DNA from: JAALLB01 sp017643495 | Lineage (GTDB): Bacteria > Pseudomonadota > Alphaproteobacteria > Rhizobiales > Rhizobiaceae | DNA length: 64,000 nt | Assembly (NCBI GenBank): GCA_965216105.1 | Contig: OZ244147.1 | Coordinates: 1,798,001 to 1,862,000, forward strand | Direction: 5' to 3' | Part shown: positions 35,037-44,181 of the stretch, one piece after another | How the letters are laid out: every line of letters begins with the position of its first letter | Numbering within the stretch: position 1 is the stretch's first letter | Position numbers and translations under genes: made by a program | The notes under the pieces: generated by a model | Seen by the model: only the letters and a program-made list of their open reading frames with translations | Database searches by the model: none | Told to the model about the DNA's origin: nothing

Positions 35037-37310
35037 ATGAGAGGATTAGGCTTTGGACTGGAGCGCATCGGCATTCTTGCGATGCGTCAGCCCCTTGTAT
35101 TCACGGTCTTCATACTTGCCGTTACCTTGCTGGCGCTGGTCTATGTTCCAGCCGTGAAATTCAATGGCAATGTCACTTCCGTAATTCCGCAAACATCAGA
35201 AAACTATATCAATTTTGAAAACCAGAAGGCGGATTTCAGAAATTTCAGCCGGGATGTTGCAGTCGTTATCAAGTCACCACGGATCAAAACGGCAAGCGGA
35301 CTGGAAGATTTGCGGTTCATGCAGCTGGAACTGGCAATAACGGACGGTGTGGCAAGCGCTGTATCCCTGTTTTCCATTCCCGACCCTGATCCGCAGAGCG
35401 GTGAACTGAGGCAGTTTTTTCCCAATACCATCGAGAATGATGAACAGGCAGCCCTGTTGCTGGACCGGCTGGAGGCCCAATATCCTCAAGCAAAAAGCCT
35501 GATTTCTGCAGAAGAGAATGCAGCATTGCTAATTGTGGCGCTCGATCTTGCGCCCGAAGTCGGCAATGACCGCAGGTCATATGAGGCTTTCAGTAAAATC
35601 AGGGCGGCGGTGGAAGATGTGGCCCCTGATGATTTCAAGCTCTACTATTCCGGTCTCACGCCAATCGGACTGACCATTCTGGAAACACTTGTCAGTGACC
35701 AGTTGCGACTGACGATTGTCGGGCTGGCCATAGGCGCTTTCATCGCCATGATTTTCTTTCGCAGTCTCGTTGCTGCGTTCGTTTGTTTCCTGCCGCCTCT
35801 GCTCACTGCGGTCTGGTCAATCGGTCTGTTTTCGATTGCAGGGGTACCGATTACCTACCTGACAACGATCTTGCCTGCTTTGGCGCTCGTTCTTGCCTAT
35901 GCGGACAGTATTGTCCTGTACCATCGCTGGTCAAAGTTGAATGCCCAAAGCAACGATGCCGACAATAGCATTCTGAAAAGCAATCTGCGGGATGCAGTTC
36001 TGCGTATCGGACCGGCATCCGCATTGACATCGATTACCACGGCGTTTGCGATTTCGTCCTTTACGATGTCTGACAGCGAGGCGTTGATCGAGTTCGGTTG
36101 GCTAGGCGTCCTTCTGGTCATTTTTGCATTTACTGCAGTCATCATCGTCGTGCCGCTGCTTGGCCTGCTGTTGATCAGGCTTGGTGTGATTGGCTCAGGC
36201 AAGGCCGTGCGCAGGCGCTATTCGTTCGGGAGGATTGCCGTCAACTGCTACAGCGCATCACCGTCGGGTATTTGCATAGGCGGGGTATTGGCGTCAGTGG
36301 CGATGATCTATGTGCATTTTGCCCTGGAGCCGAATTACAACATTGTCGACTATCTGCCACACGATTCCGACACGCTTGAAGCGGAACGGCTTTCAAACAA
36401 GATTTTTGGCGGGCAATCGCTGATCTTTCTTTCTGTTCCTGTAGCCGAAGATGGCGGCATCAGTTCAGCCGAAAACCGAAAACGTCTGGCCGAGATCACC
36501 ACGGTACTCGAAACGAGGTTTGAACCTTCACAGATATTTTCGCTGCATGCCCTGTGGCACGGGTATTCTGAGGAAGTTCAGGGAAAGATTGCCAGACAAC
36601 TTGTCGACGCCGAAAGCGACGCACGACAGGGGTATTTGTCAAAGGACAGGCAGAAAATGCTTGTTTCTGTCAGGCTGCCCTCGGACCGCTCAATTCGCCA
36701 GCTGGGTGATACAACCAACGAAATACGAAACCTGATCAATGATCAACTGGCTTACGGGGATGACATCGTTCTCACAGGCTTCCCCGTGCTTCTGTCGATG
36801 GAATTCACCAAACTTATCGACGAGTTGCGTACAAGTCTTCTTGTGGCTGTTCTGCTTGGCGTAGTGTTGATCGGCATAGCAACAAGATCGTTTTTCTTCG
36901 CCCTGGTTGCAGCAGTGCCAAACCTGCTTCCGATCCTGTTGATCGAGACATTTCTCTATTTCAAGAGCGGTTATATCAATGTGACCGAGGTGGTAGCGCT
37001 GACGCTTGCATTCGGTGTTGCCATCGACAATGCCGTACACATCATCAATGTCTTTCACTTCGAGAGAAACGAGGGTGCTGACACGCGCACGGCACTTGCA
37101 AAGTCGATAATTGAAGTGGCACCCGCCCTTGGTGCGAGTACGTTGATTATCTGTATTTCCAATCTGGCCATCCTGTTCAGCGTTTTGCCGATCCTGCCAA
37201 TCATAGGAAAACTGATAATTGCCATTTTAATCATCGCGCTCTTTACAAATCTCATTATACTCCCCGCCAATATTCTGACATTAAGGCGTGTTTTCTCACG
37301 CCGAAGCTGA
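35037..37310 (+). CDS. RND/MMPL-superfamily exporter (copy B)
   Basis: A 757-residue membrane transporter paralogous to the product at 9350-11587. Both begin with M-x-G-x-G-L-x-R-[IL]-G-I and then one helix, a periplasmic loop, a six-helix-type block, a second loop and a final block. Proton-relay candidates are the Asp in LVLAYADSIVLYHRW and in FGVAIDNAVHIINVFH, where copy A has D-D and this copy D-N. The frame is open from 34959, but the start at 35037 aligns with copy A and has AGGGG upstream. A gene for a small exported protein follows after 37 bases, as in copy A. The substrate is unknown; lipids are a reasonable guess for this class. Confidence 0.86.
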   Translation: MRGLGFGLERIGILAMRQPLVFTVFILAVTLLALVYVPAVKFNGNVTSVIPQTSENYINFENQKADFRNFSRDVAVVIKSPRIKTASGLEDLRFMQLELAITDGVASAVSLFSIPDPDPQSGELRQFFPNTIENDEQAALLLDRLEAQYPQAKSLISAEENAALLIVALDLAPEVGNDRRSYEAFSKIRAAVEDVAPDDFKLYYSGLTPIGLTILETLVSDQLRLTIVGLAIGAFIAMIFFRSLVAAFVCFLPPLLTAVWSIGLFSIAGVPITYLTTILPALALVLAYADSIVLYHRWSKLNAQSNDADNSILKSNLRDAVLRIGPASALTSITTAFAISSFTMSDSEALIEFGWLGVLLVIFAFTAVIIVVPLLGLLLIRLGVIGSGKAVRRRYSFGRIAVNCYSASPSGICIGGVLASVAMIYVHFALEPNYNIVDYLPHDSDTLEAERLSNKIFGGQSLIFLSVPVAEDGGISSAENRKRLAEITTVLETRFEPSQIFSLHALWHGYSEEVQGKIARQLVDAESDARQGYLSKDRQKMLVSVRLPSDRSIRQLGDTTNEIRNLINDQLAYGDDIVLTGFPVLLSMEFTKLIDELRTSLLVAVLLGVVLIGIATRSFFFALVAAVPNLLPILLIETFLYFKSGYINVTEVVALTLAFGVAIDNAVHIINVFHFERNEGADTRTALAKSIIEVAPALGASTLIICISNLAILFSVLPILPIIGKLIIAILIIALFTNLIILPANILTLRRVFSRRS

Positions 37311-37347
37311 ATCAGAACTTCGTAGCAGATACAGGATTTTACTTTTC

Positions 37348-37899
37348 ATGAAGCTGTTTGTGTCGATCACAATCTCTTTTCTGGCATTCATTGCGAATGC
37401 GAGCGCCGAGGAAGCGCAGGCCAGCCAGACGAATGGCGGTGCCAGGGAGTTCCTTGAGTCCATGGTTGGTGAGTACAGGGGCAGGGGCGAGGTTCTCGTC
37501 GGGCCAGCCAGATCCCAGGAAAGGGTCTCGTGCAAGTTGAGCAACAATTTTGATGCCGCCGCCCTTGCTCTGGCGATCAATGGCAAGTGCGCAACAACAC
37601 AAGGGCGTGTCGATGTAGATGGTACGCTGAAGATGAATGACGACAAGAATATTGTCGGTTCCTTCCTGTCTACCTCCAAGGATTCCGAGATCACACAATC
37701 AAGCGGAAGCTTTTCAAACGGCAGCCTTACATTGTCCATGTCAATGGTAAGCAAGCGCACCGGAGACCTCAGCAAGACACGACAGGTTGTCTCCCGAAAT
37801 TCAGAAGGCGGCTTCAGTTCCGTCTTTTACAAGTATGACAATGCTTCAAAGTCATATCTGGAAACAGGCAAGGTGAATTTCACACCGTCAGGCGGCTGA
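37348..37899 (+). CDS. Small exported protein with two conserved cysteines, partner of RND exporter (copy B)
   Basis: A 183-residue protein with a signal peptide (FVSITISFLAFIANASA). Its mature part shares a block with the 8805-9338 product: M-x-G-[EW]-[YR]-R-G-[RK]-G, C-[KR]-[LM]-S-N and G-x-C-A; the cysteines at 62 and 81 are 19 residues apart, exactly as Cys58 and Cys77 in copy A. Both proteins end with a short G-x-[LV]-x-F strand. It probably works in the periplasm with the exporter, as a cargo-binding or assembly factor (inference). The frame is open further upstream into the exporter gene's 3' end, but the ATG at 37348 gives the signal peptide. Confidence 0.72.
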   Translation: MKLFVSITISFLAFIANASAEEAQASQTNGGAREFLESMVGEYRGRGEVLVGPARSQERVSCKLSNNFDAAALALAINGKCATTQGRVDVDGTLKMNDDKNIVGSFLSTSKDSEITQSSGSFSNGSLTLSMSMVSKRTGDLSKTRQVVSRNSEGGFSSVFYKYDNASKSYLETGKVNFTPSGG

Positions 37900-37941
37900 A
37901 CAACAGGCAAGGTTGACACCAACAAGATGTCAGGGGGCTTC

Positions 37942-38358
37942 ATGGCGGATCACGTCAATCCGGAACGGGAAATGTTCAAGGCATTTGCCGAAATGAAAAG
38001 CGACGGGCCTGTCCACATGCTCAATCTGGTCCGGTTCAAGGAAACTGCGACCTACGAGGACGGGACCATGGTTTCGGGCGCGGAAGCATATGCTGCCTAC
38101 GGCCGTGACAGTGCCCCGATCCTGAGTGAAGTGGGAGGGCGCATTGTCTGGTCCGGTGATTTTGACCTCACCCTGATCGGTCCCGGAAAAGAAGTCTGGG
38201 ATATTGCCTTCATAGCCGAATATCCGAGCAGTGATGCATTCGTTGAGATGGTCAAGAATGAAGACTATCAACGCGCAGTAAGACACCGTACAGCCGGGGT
38301 GCAGGATTCGAGACTGATCCGTATGTCCCCCAAGGCTGCAGGCGAGGCTTTCGGCTAG
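37942..38358 (+). CDS. DUF1330 domain protein
   Basis: A 138-residue cytoplasmic protein with a ferredoxin-like DUF1330 (dimeric alpha/beta barrel) fold. Marks are VHMLNLVRFK, the Y-x-x-Y-G region, GPGKEVWDIAFIAEYPS, and an H-R-x-A-G motif near the C-terminus. The function is unknown. GGGGG lies 5-8 bases before the ATG at 37942, preferred over the ATG at 37927. It is downstream of the RND B pair on the same strand and could be co-transcribed, but copy A has no such neighbour, so it is probably not part of that module. Confidence 0.8.
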   Translation: MADHVNPEREMFKAFAEMKSDGPVHMLNLVRFKETATYEDGTMVSGAEAYAAYGRDSAPILSEVGGRIVWSGDFDLTLIGPGKEVWDIAFIAEYPSSDAFVEMVKNEDYQRAVRHRTAGVQDSRLIRMSPKAAGEAFG

Positions 38359-38361
38359 TAA

Positions 38362-39072
38362 TCAAAGCACTTTCAGCCATTGGCTGGAATCAAAACGGCG
38401 GGATTTCAGATCATTTACGGGATGGTTTTCGTCCCGGTAGCCAATTGCCATGCCGCAAAACAGCATCAGTTCATCCGGCATTTCACAGAAATCATGAATG
38501 GTTTTGGGGTACATTGCCCAGCATTCTTGCGGGCATGTGTCTATGCCCTTTTCCTGAAACAGCAACATCACCGTTTGCAGATACATGCCAAGATCGGACC
38601 ATTGTGGCGGTCCCATGGAGCGGTCGATGAAGCAGAAACATGCCGCCGGTGCTCCAAAGAAACGGAAATTGTTTGAAAACCATTTGCGCCGCTTGGGTTT
38701 TTCCTCCCTTGTAATGCCAAGCAATGCATACATGTCTTCGCCGATTTCAAAGCGTGCCGAGCGATAGGGTTCTTTCAGGTTGGCGGGGTGAATTGCATAT
38801 TCCATGTCGTCGCCGCCTTCTCGCGTTTCACCGGCAATCCGCAATTCCATCAAATTGCGCAATTCATCAAGCCTTTCCGGTGTGAGGACAACCATCTTCC
38901 AGGGTTGAAGGTTACTGCCGGACGGGGAGCGGGCCGCCTTTTCCAGCACCCGTGTCACCGTATCGACAGGTACAGGCGTGCCCTTGAATGCACGAACGGA
39001 CATGCGTTTTTCAACTGCTTCAGATACGTTCAATCTGCTTCTCCCGGAATCAGGGCAGGGGGATGAATTCAT
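38362..39072 (-). CDS. Nitroreductase-family FMN oxidoreductase
   Basis: A 236-residue protein of the nitroreductase superfamily. Marks are R-M-S-V-R-A-F near the N-terminus (phosphate contact), SPSGSNLQPWKMVVL (FMN contact), and the C-terminal GMAIGYRDENHPVN. Such enzymes reduce nitro compounds or quinones with NAD(P)H. Its 5' end overlaps the pirin gene's stop by 23 bases, so translation is probably coupled. It is the last gene of a four-gene unit with VOC dioxygenase, GNAT and pirin, which suggests detoxification of quinone-like compounds. Confidence 0.85.
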   Translation of the reverse strand: MNSSPCPDSGRSRLNVSEAVEKRMSVRAFKGTPVPVDTVTRVLEKAARSPSGSNLQPWKMVVLTPERLDELRNLMELRIAGETREGGDDMEYAIHPANLKEPYRSARFEIGEDMYALLGITREEKPKRRKWFSNNFRFFGAPAACFCFIDRSMGPPQWSDLGMYLQTVMLLFQEKGIDTCPQECWAMYPKTIHDFCEMPDELMLFCGMAIGYRDENHPVNDLKSRRFDSSQWLKVL

Positions 39073-39982
39073 TCATGTCGTCGGGAGGAAGCCGGAACAG
39101 CCCCTGTTCCCAGTCACCCTTTTTCCAGCTTTGCTTGGCTTCTTCAATCTTTTCACGGGATGAAGACACAAAATTCCACCAGATATGGCGGGGGCCTTCC
39201 AGGGTTGCGCCACCCAGAAGCATGAGGCGGGCACCGCGTTCACCCGCACGAATGGTGATGCGATCACCGGGCCTGAACACCATCATCGCGTTTTTGTCAT
39301 GGGTCTGACCTGCGATTTCGACAGACCCTTCAATCACGTAAACTGCCCTGTCTTCGTGATTGTCCGGCAATGGCATCCGGCTTCCCGGCTCCAGCAATGC
39401 ATCGGCATAGAAGGTTTCCGAATGGGTGGTTACGGGTGCGCGCTCGCCATAAATGTCACCAAGGATGAGCCTGATCTTGATCCCGTTTCCTTCGATCAGT
39501 GGCAGTTGTTCCTTGCCGTGGTGCTCAAATTCGGCGGGCATGTCTTCCCTGTTTTCAGGAAGGGCTACCCATGTCTGGATACCGAACAGGTTGCTCTTGC
39601 CTTGCCGGGTTGCCTCGCTGGTACGCTCGGAATGGGTTACGCCACGCCCGGCTGTCATCCAGTTGACGGCACCGGGATGTATCATTTGGTTGGTTCCCAG
39701 AGAGTCGCGGTGCTGAAACTCTCCGTCAAACAAATAGGTAACAGTTGCAAGCCCGATATGGGGGTGCGGTCGCACGTCGATACCCTGACCCGTCAAAAAC
39801 TCCACAGGCCCCATCTGGTCAAAAAATATGAAAGGTCCGACCATTTGTCGCTTGGGAGCGGGCAGGGCACGTCTGACCTCGAACCCGCCCAGGTCACGCG
39901 AGCGGGGTATGATCAGGGTTTCAATTGCATCCAGTGAACCGGTTTCCGGATTGCCGGGTTCAAGTGCAGGATTCCAGCTCAT
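39050..39982 (-). CDS. Pirin family protein
   Basis: A 310-residue bicupin. The N-terminal cupin carries the iron ligands in RPHPHIGLATVTYLF (two His) and HSERT (His, Glu). Some bacterial pirins act as quercetin dioxygenases, others as regulators; the neighbours here favour an enzymatic or stress role. It overlaps the upstream GNAT gene by 4 bases (ATGA) and the downstream nitroreductase gene by 23. Confidence 0.92.
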   Translation of the reverse strand: MSWNPALEPGNPETGSLDAIETLIIPRSRDLGGFEVRRALPAPKRQMVGPFIFFDQMGPVEFLTGQGIDVRPHPHIGLATVTYLFDGEFQHRDSLGTNQMIHPGAVNWMTAGRGVTHSERTSEATRQGKSNLFGIQTWVALPENREDMPAEFEHHGKEQLPLIEGNGIKIRLILGDIYGERAPVTTHSETFYADALLEPGSRMPLPDNHEDRAVYVIEGSVEIAGQTHDKNAMMVFRPGDRITIRAGERGARLMLLGGATLEGPRHIWWNFVSSSREKIEEAKQSWKKGDWEQGLFRLPPDDMNEFIPLP

Positions 39983-40287
39983 CCGTCTTGTCCCTGTTGC
40001 TTCAAAACGTCAGCCCATTCGGGATGCCGTTTGAACTGTGCGGCAGCAAACGGGCAAAGCGGAAGAATCTTTATGCCTCGTTCCCGCGCATATTCGACTG
40101 CCTGGCGAACCAGGGCCAATCCCATCCCTGTTCCGCGAAATGCATCCGGCACGCTGGTGTGATCGATGATCATCATCGTATCCCCCGCACGAGAAAATGT
40201 TACCTCTGCAACACTGCCGTCATCGTTACGAGAGAAAAGCCGTCCTTTTGTTTCCTGCTCTTCGAGTTCGATTTTTGGTTCAGTCAT
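39979..40287 (-). CDS. Small GNAT-family acetyltransferase (YjdJ/GCN5-related class)
   Basis: A 102-residue protein of the short GNAT-like class. Visible marks are the D-H-T-S-V-P strand, the acetyl-CoA loop FRGTGMGLALV and the conserved cysteine in ILPLCPFA followed by FKRHPEW. Human NATD1 and E. coli YjdJ belong to this group; the substrate is unknown. It lies 3 bases after the VOC dioxygenase stop and overlaps pirin, so it is part of the operon. Confidence 0.85.
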   Translation of the reverse strand: MTEPKIELEEQETKGRLFSRNDDGSVAEVTFSRAGDTMMIIDHTSVPDAFRGTGMGLALVRQAVEYARERGIKILPLCPFAAAQFKRHPEWADVLKQQGQDG

Positions 40288-40290
40288 CTT

Positions 40291-41220
40291 TCAGTCCTCA
40301 ATCGGTTGAAGGGTTTTCTCCAGCAATGGCCGCAAATGTTCATGCTGGGTGGGCAATTTGAGGCTTTCGCCAAGATGCGCCTTGGCTTCATCACGGTCAA
40401 AGCCGGGTTCATTGGTAGCAACTTCAAACAGAACGCCGCCGGGGGTGCGGAAATATATCGCCCAGAAATAGTCCCGATCAATGACGGGTGTAACCTGGTA
40501 TCCGGTATCCAGGAGCGCTTTGCGCACTTCCTTTTGGGCTTCCCTGTCATCCACAGAGAAGGCAACATGGTGCACTGATCCGGCGCCCTGAACCGAAGGT
40601 GAAGCCGAAGGGAGCCGTTCGAGGTCGACAACATGGGCGCCGTTGCCACTCTCAATGGCCATCCGGGTTATCCCGTTCCTTTCTTCAACCTGCTGATAGT
40701 TCATGAACCGGAGAAGTTCACGCATGCTGCCATCGTCCTGCAGGCGGATGGAGGCGGAGTGGAACCCCCTTATGGCGTGTTCGGAAGGTATGTTTGCGCC
40801 AGTCCATGGTGCTCTTGCATCATCCGTTTCCACGAGGGCAAACCGGTCCGTGTCTGGGGCAGCAAACTCAAGGCGGTTTTCACCAAAGCGTTCTTCGCGG
40901 CCGAGCAGTTTCACATTGTTTTCTTCGAAATGTTTTTCCCAGAATCCAAGAGAATTTTTTGGAACCGAATAAGCAGTTGTTCCCACTTCGCCCGTACCGG
41001 GGCGGCCCCGTTCCATTCCGGGGAACGGGAAATATGTCATCACCGAGCCCGGGGTGCCTTCCTCATCCCCGTAATAGAGGTGATAGACGTCCGGTGCATC
41101 AAAGTTGACAGTTTTCTTGATTCTTCTAAGTCCCAGCACCTGTGTGAAAAACCGGTTGTTTTCATAGGCATCGCTGGCCATTGATGTGACGTGATGCAGC
41201 CCGTTTATCTGCTTCAGCAT
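40291..41220 (-). CDS. Ring-cleaving dioxygenase of the VOC family (MhqA/MhqO-like)
   Basis: A 309-residue protein of two vicinal-oxygen-chelate halves. The first opens with GLHHVTSMASD (metal His), the second contains GSVHHVAFSVDD (metal His) and the C-terminal ligand Glu in PGGVLFEVATNEPG. It resembles MhqA/MhqO-type dioxygenases of Gram-positive bacteria that act on hydroquinones and catechols. It leads a tightly packed unit with GNAT, pirin and nitroreductase. The upstream gap to the divergent MFS gene should hold its promoter. Confidence 0.88.
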   Translation of the reverse strand: MLKQINGLHHVTSMASDAYENNRFFTQVLGLRRIKKTVNFDAPDVYHLYYGDEEGTPGSVMTYFPFPGMERGRPGTGEVGTTAYSVPKNSLGFWEKHFEENNVKLLGREERFGENRLEFAAPDTDRFALVETDDARAPWTGANIPSEHAIRGFHSASIRLQDDGSMRELLRFMNYQQVEERNGITRMAIESGNGAHVVDLERLPSASPSVQGAGSVHHVAFSVDDREAQKEVRKALLDTGYQVTPVIDRDYFWAIYFRTPGGVLFEVATNEPGFDRDEAKAHLGESLKLPTQHEHLRPLLEKTLQPIED

Positions 41221-41375
41221 GGGTGTTCTCCAGGTAAATCGCGTGTCTGATCCTGAATATAGGGCATCATTCAGCTTCTGTAGCCGTTTTGATGTTGAAC
41301 GCAGTGTTCACAGCTTGCCATCGCCTGGATGAGGGAGTAGACAGGCTTGCTTCTTGGAACAGGGATTACGGGACC

Positions 41376-42566
41376 ATGGCTGGTATTGCAGCAATGTGTA
41401 TGGGGTATGTGTTCAGCCAGTTTTTCAGGGCCTTCCTGGCGGTCCTGACGCCGGTGCTGCAAAGAGACCTGTCCATGACACCGACTGAACTTGCTTACGC
41501 ATCCGGTGCCTGGTTTATTGCTTTTGCTGCAATGCAGTTTCCTGTCGGCACATTACTCGACACGATCGGGCCAAGGCGGACTGCCGGAATAATTTTCACG
41601 ATTTTTGCGGGGAGTGGCATCTTCCTGTTTGCCTATGCTTCGAGCCCGCTTGCGATCATTGTGGCAATGGCCCTGATCGGCATAGGCTGTTCTCCGGTTC
41701 TCATGGCACCATTTTACATTTTTGCCCGTGAATTTTCACCGGCCCAACTTGCAACGCTGGTATCGACTTTCATTGCGGTGGGTACTCTTGGCAATATTGC
41801 GGGTTCAGAACCGCTCGCTGCGGCCGTAGATGCTTTTGGATGGCGCACCAGTGCAATGGGGCTGGGTGTCGGTACAGTGGTGGTCGGTATCGCAATCCTG
41901 TTGCTTGCGCGTGATCCGGAAAAACTGGACGCGGCCGGAGCCAGGGGCAGTTATCTGGAATTGCTGAAAATTCGCGCGCTGTGGCCGATTTTCCCGGTTA
42001 TTTTGATGGGGTACACGGTTGCTGCAGGTTTGCGCGGCTTGTGGATAGGGCCCTATCACGCAGATGTATTCGGGTACAATACGCTCGAAATCGGGCGGGT
42101 TACCCTCTACATGTCCATTGCGCTTGCACTGGGTACCTTGTGCTTCGGTCCGCTGGACAGGATTTTCAATTCCCGAAAGCGGGTTGTCATGGGGGGGAAC
42201 TTCATTGTCCTGGCCTTGTGTGTTTACATGGCGTTCGTACCCTCTGTTTCGGCCCTGACCGGTACACTCGTCTTTGTCGCGATCGGGTTCTTCGGTTCCA
42301 GCTATGCTGTACAGATGACCCATGGCCGGGCGTTTCTTCCCGCGCACATGACAGGACGCGGGGCAACCCTTCTCAATTTCTGTTCAATCGGTGGAGCCGG
42401 GCTTTTCCAGTGGGTGAGTGGTCCTGTCGTCGAGATGAGTGTTGATCCGGCCAACCCTGAAAGCCAGTATCAGGCACTGTTCATCTTCTATTCGGTTCTC
42501 ATGGTGATTGCTGTTGTGGCCTATGCCTTTTCCCGGGATGTGAAACCGCGGGATGTGGCACTGTAA
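41376..42566 (+). CDS. Major facilitator superfamily transporter
   Basis: A 396-residue twelve-helix carrier. The motif after helix 2 (PVGTLLDTIGPRRT) matches the G-x-x-x-D-x-x-G-x-R-R MFS signature, and there is a polar central loop (LLARDPEKLDAAGA). The substrate is not predictable. The frame is open from 41289; the ATG at 41376, preceded by GGGA, puts the first helix right at the N-terminus and is preferred. It is divergent from the dioxygenase operon and convergent with the hydrolase gene, whose stop is one base away. Confidence 0.82.
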   Translation: MAGIAAMCMGYVFSQFFRAFLAVLTPVLQRDLSMTPTELAYASGAWFIAFAAMQFPVGTLLDTIGPRRTAGIIFTIFAGSGIFLFAYASSPLAIIVAMALIGIGCSPVLMAPFYIFAREFSPAQLATLVSTFIAVGTLGNIAGSEPLAAAVDAFGWRTSAMGLGVGTVVVGIAILLLARDPEKLDAAGARGSYLELLKIRALWPIFPVILMGYTVAAGLRGLWIGPYHADVFGYNTLEIGRVTLYMSIALALGTLCFGPLDRIFNSRKRVVMGGNFIVLALCVYMAFVPSVSALTGTLVFVAIGFFGSSYAVQMTHGRAFLPAHMTGRGATLLNFCSIGGAGLFQWVSGPVVEMSVDPANPESQYQALFIFYSVLMVIAVVAYAFSRDVKPRDVAL

Positions 42567-42567
42567 G

Positions 42568-43533
42568 TCACAACCCTTGCGCCCATTGCACAATCATCTG
42601 TGTTACAGGTCCGGTGTTTGCTGGGCTGAGGATGTCACCGGCAATGACATGATGATACGGGTCGGTTTCAGTTGTCATCCTGACAATTTTTGAAGGGCCT
42701 CCCCAGGCAGCAGCCACTTTTTCCACTTCACCGGGAACGATGACCTTGTCGTCCGGCGAATAAATGAAGAGCGCAGGCGTTTCAATTGAAGATGTGTCGA
42801 TGCGCTTGAAGTCGCGCATCAGCGCAACCATGGGAAACAGGGCACTGGTAGGGTACCGGCTGGTCCACCATTTTGCGTGATCTTCGTTCACCGGTTCCCA
42901 GGACCGTTCGTGTCCGGCAATTGCGGGCAGGATGGTTTCTGCCCAGGGAATGTTCGCGAGACTGGTTGAAATGGCCTGCAGCTCAAAATTCGGCGACAAC
43001 ATTACGATGCCGGCCAGGTTTTCGGAATATTCCGGTTTGACTGCGGCCCATGCGGCAAGGGTACTGCCCGTTGATGTGGAGATCACCAGCGTTCGCTTGC
43101 CGATACGCCGACCGATTTCCATTGCTTCCGCATAGTCATTGACCCAGTCGGCAGTTGTGACCCTGGCCATTGCTTCGCCGGACTGACCGTGTCCCGCAAG
43201 CCGAATATAATAAAGGTTTGCCCCCAGTGCGGCAGCAACATTGTCCGGGACCGGACGGATTTCATGCTTGGTTGCGGAAAACCCGTGAACATAGACAATC
43301 GCCAGATCGGTTGCTGTACGGTTTTCAGGATCAAGCCAGACGATTTCCTTCTCCGTGCCTGCCCGCAGACCGGAGGTGGCGGTTTCCCGCTTCTTGAGAT
43401 AGCTGTCCGGGTCATCGCCGATATCCGAAGCTTCGAAACTGATACGGTCATCCATGACGGGTCTTGGTCCTGAAAAGAAAATGATTGAGCCCACTGCCAG
43501 GAGCGCCAGAGCATATGCTGCCAGTTTCTTCAT
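42568..43533 (-). CDS. Alpha/beta-hydrolase, lysophospholipase-like
   Basis: A 321-residue protein with an N-terminal hydrophobic segment (LAAYALALLAVGSIIFFSG), so exported or anchored. The hydrolase fold shows VYVHGFSATKHE (oxyanion), YYIRLAGHGQSG, nucleophile Ser in ISTSTGST, Asp in IYSPDDKVI, and a C-terminal His in DPYHHVIAGD. The exact substrate is unknown; the 'carboxylesterase/lysophospholipase' class fits best. It is convergent with the MFS gene. Confidence 0.82.
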   Translation of the reverse strand: MKKLAAYALALLAVGSIIFFSGPRPVMDDRISFEASDIGDDPDSYLKKRETATSGLRAGTEKEIVWLDPENRTATDLAIVYVHGFSATKHEIRPVPDNVAAALGANLYYIRLAGHGQSGEAMARVTTADWVNDYAEAMEIGRRIGKRTLVISTSTGSTLAAWAAVKPEYSENLAGIVMLSPNFELQAISTSLANIPWAETILPAIAGHERSWEPVNEDHAKWWTSRYPTSALFPMVALMRDFKRIDTSSIETPALFIYSPDDKVIVPGEVEKVAAAWGGPSKIVRMTTETDPYHHVIAGDILSPANTGPVTQMIVQWAQGL

Positions 43534-43557
43534 CGAGCGGTTCTCCCGTTAAACCTG

Positions 43558-44034
43558 TCAGCCAGCCGAAAGGCTTGCCACATCGATATTTGCACGGTTC
43601 ACGACGGTCCGCATGGCAAAACTTGATACAATTCTTGATACACCGGGCAAGTTGGAGAGCCATTCCTTGTGAATGTACTGGAAATGGTTCATGTCGCGTG
43701 CGCTGACACGAACAATGTAATCGTATTCTCCCGACATCAGGAAACAGGCATTCACGTAGGGGCAGTCTGCTACTGCCTTCTCGAAGCTTTCCATTCCGAC
43801 ACCGGACTGCCGGTCCAGTGTTATGTGGACGATGGCGGTTACATTCTGCCCGAGAGCCTCATCGGAAATTACCGCCTGATACCCCGAGAGCACGCCGCTG
43901 GCTTCAAGTTGCTCAAACCGGCGGGAGCAGGCAGAAGGCGACAGCCCCACCTTGGACGCGAGCTCGACATTGGTTATGCGCGCATTGTGCTGCACTTCTT
44001 TCAAAATGGCGATATCAATAGAATCAAGTTTCAT
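43558..44034 (-). CDS. Lrp/AsnC-family transcription regulator
   Basis: A 158-residue regulator with an N-terminal winged helix (ILKEVQHNARITNVELASKVGLSPSACSRR) and a C-terminal RAM ligand-binding domain (residues ~65-140). It starts at the ATG encoding MKLDSIDIAIL. It is divergent from ald, and Lrp-type regulators often activate the alanine dehydrogenase gene in response to L-alanine (AldR and relatives), so that is the likely target. This is inference from position. Confidence 0.9.
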   Translation of the reverse strand: MKLDSIDIAILKEVQHNARITNVELASKVGLSPSACSRRFEQLEASGVLSGYQAVISDEALGQNVTAIVHITLDRQSGVGMESFEKAVADCPYVNACFLMSGEYDYIVRVSARDMNHFQYIHKEWLSNLPGVSRIVSSFAMRTVVNRANIDVASLSAG

Positions 44035-44181
44035 TGTTCGAATAAATGCCGATAAAATATGAATTTCATGCAATATTCCACGGAAACAGGGATTTCACAA
44101 GAATATCTTTGCACGGACATTTCGCCAAAAAAGGAGTAGGTTCAAACCATTGTAATTCCTGTTCATGAAGTGGAAAAGTGC
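44035..44181. promoter_or_regulatory. Shared divergent control region of the Lrp regulator and ald
   Basis: This 147-base AT-rich region lies between the two starts and should hold both promoters and the regulator's binding sites. It contains AT-rich half-sites such as AATATG and AATATT. The precise operator cannot be set by eye. Confidence 0.4.
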
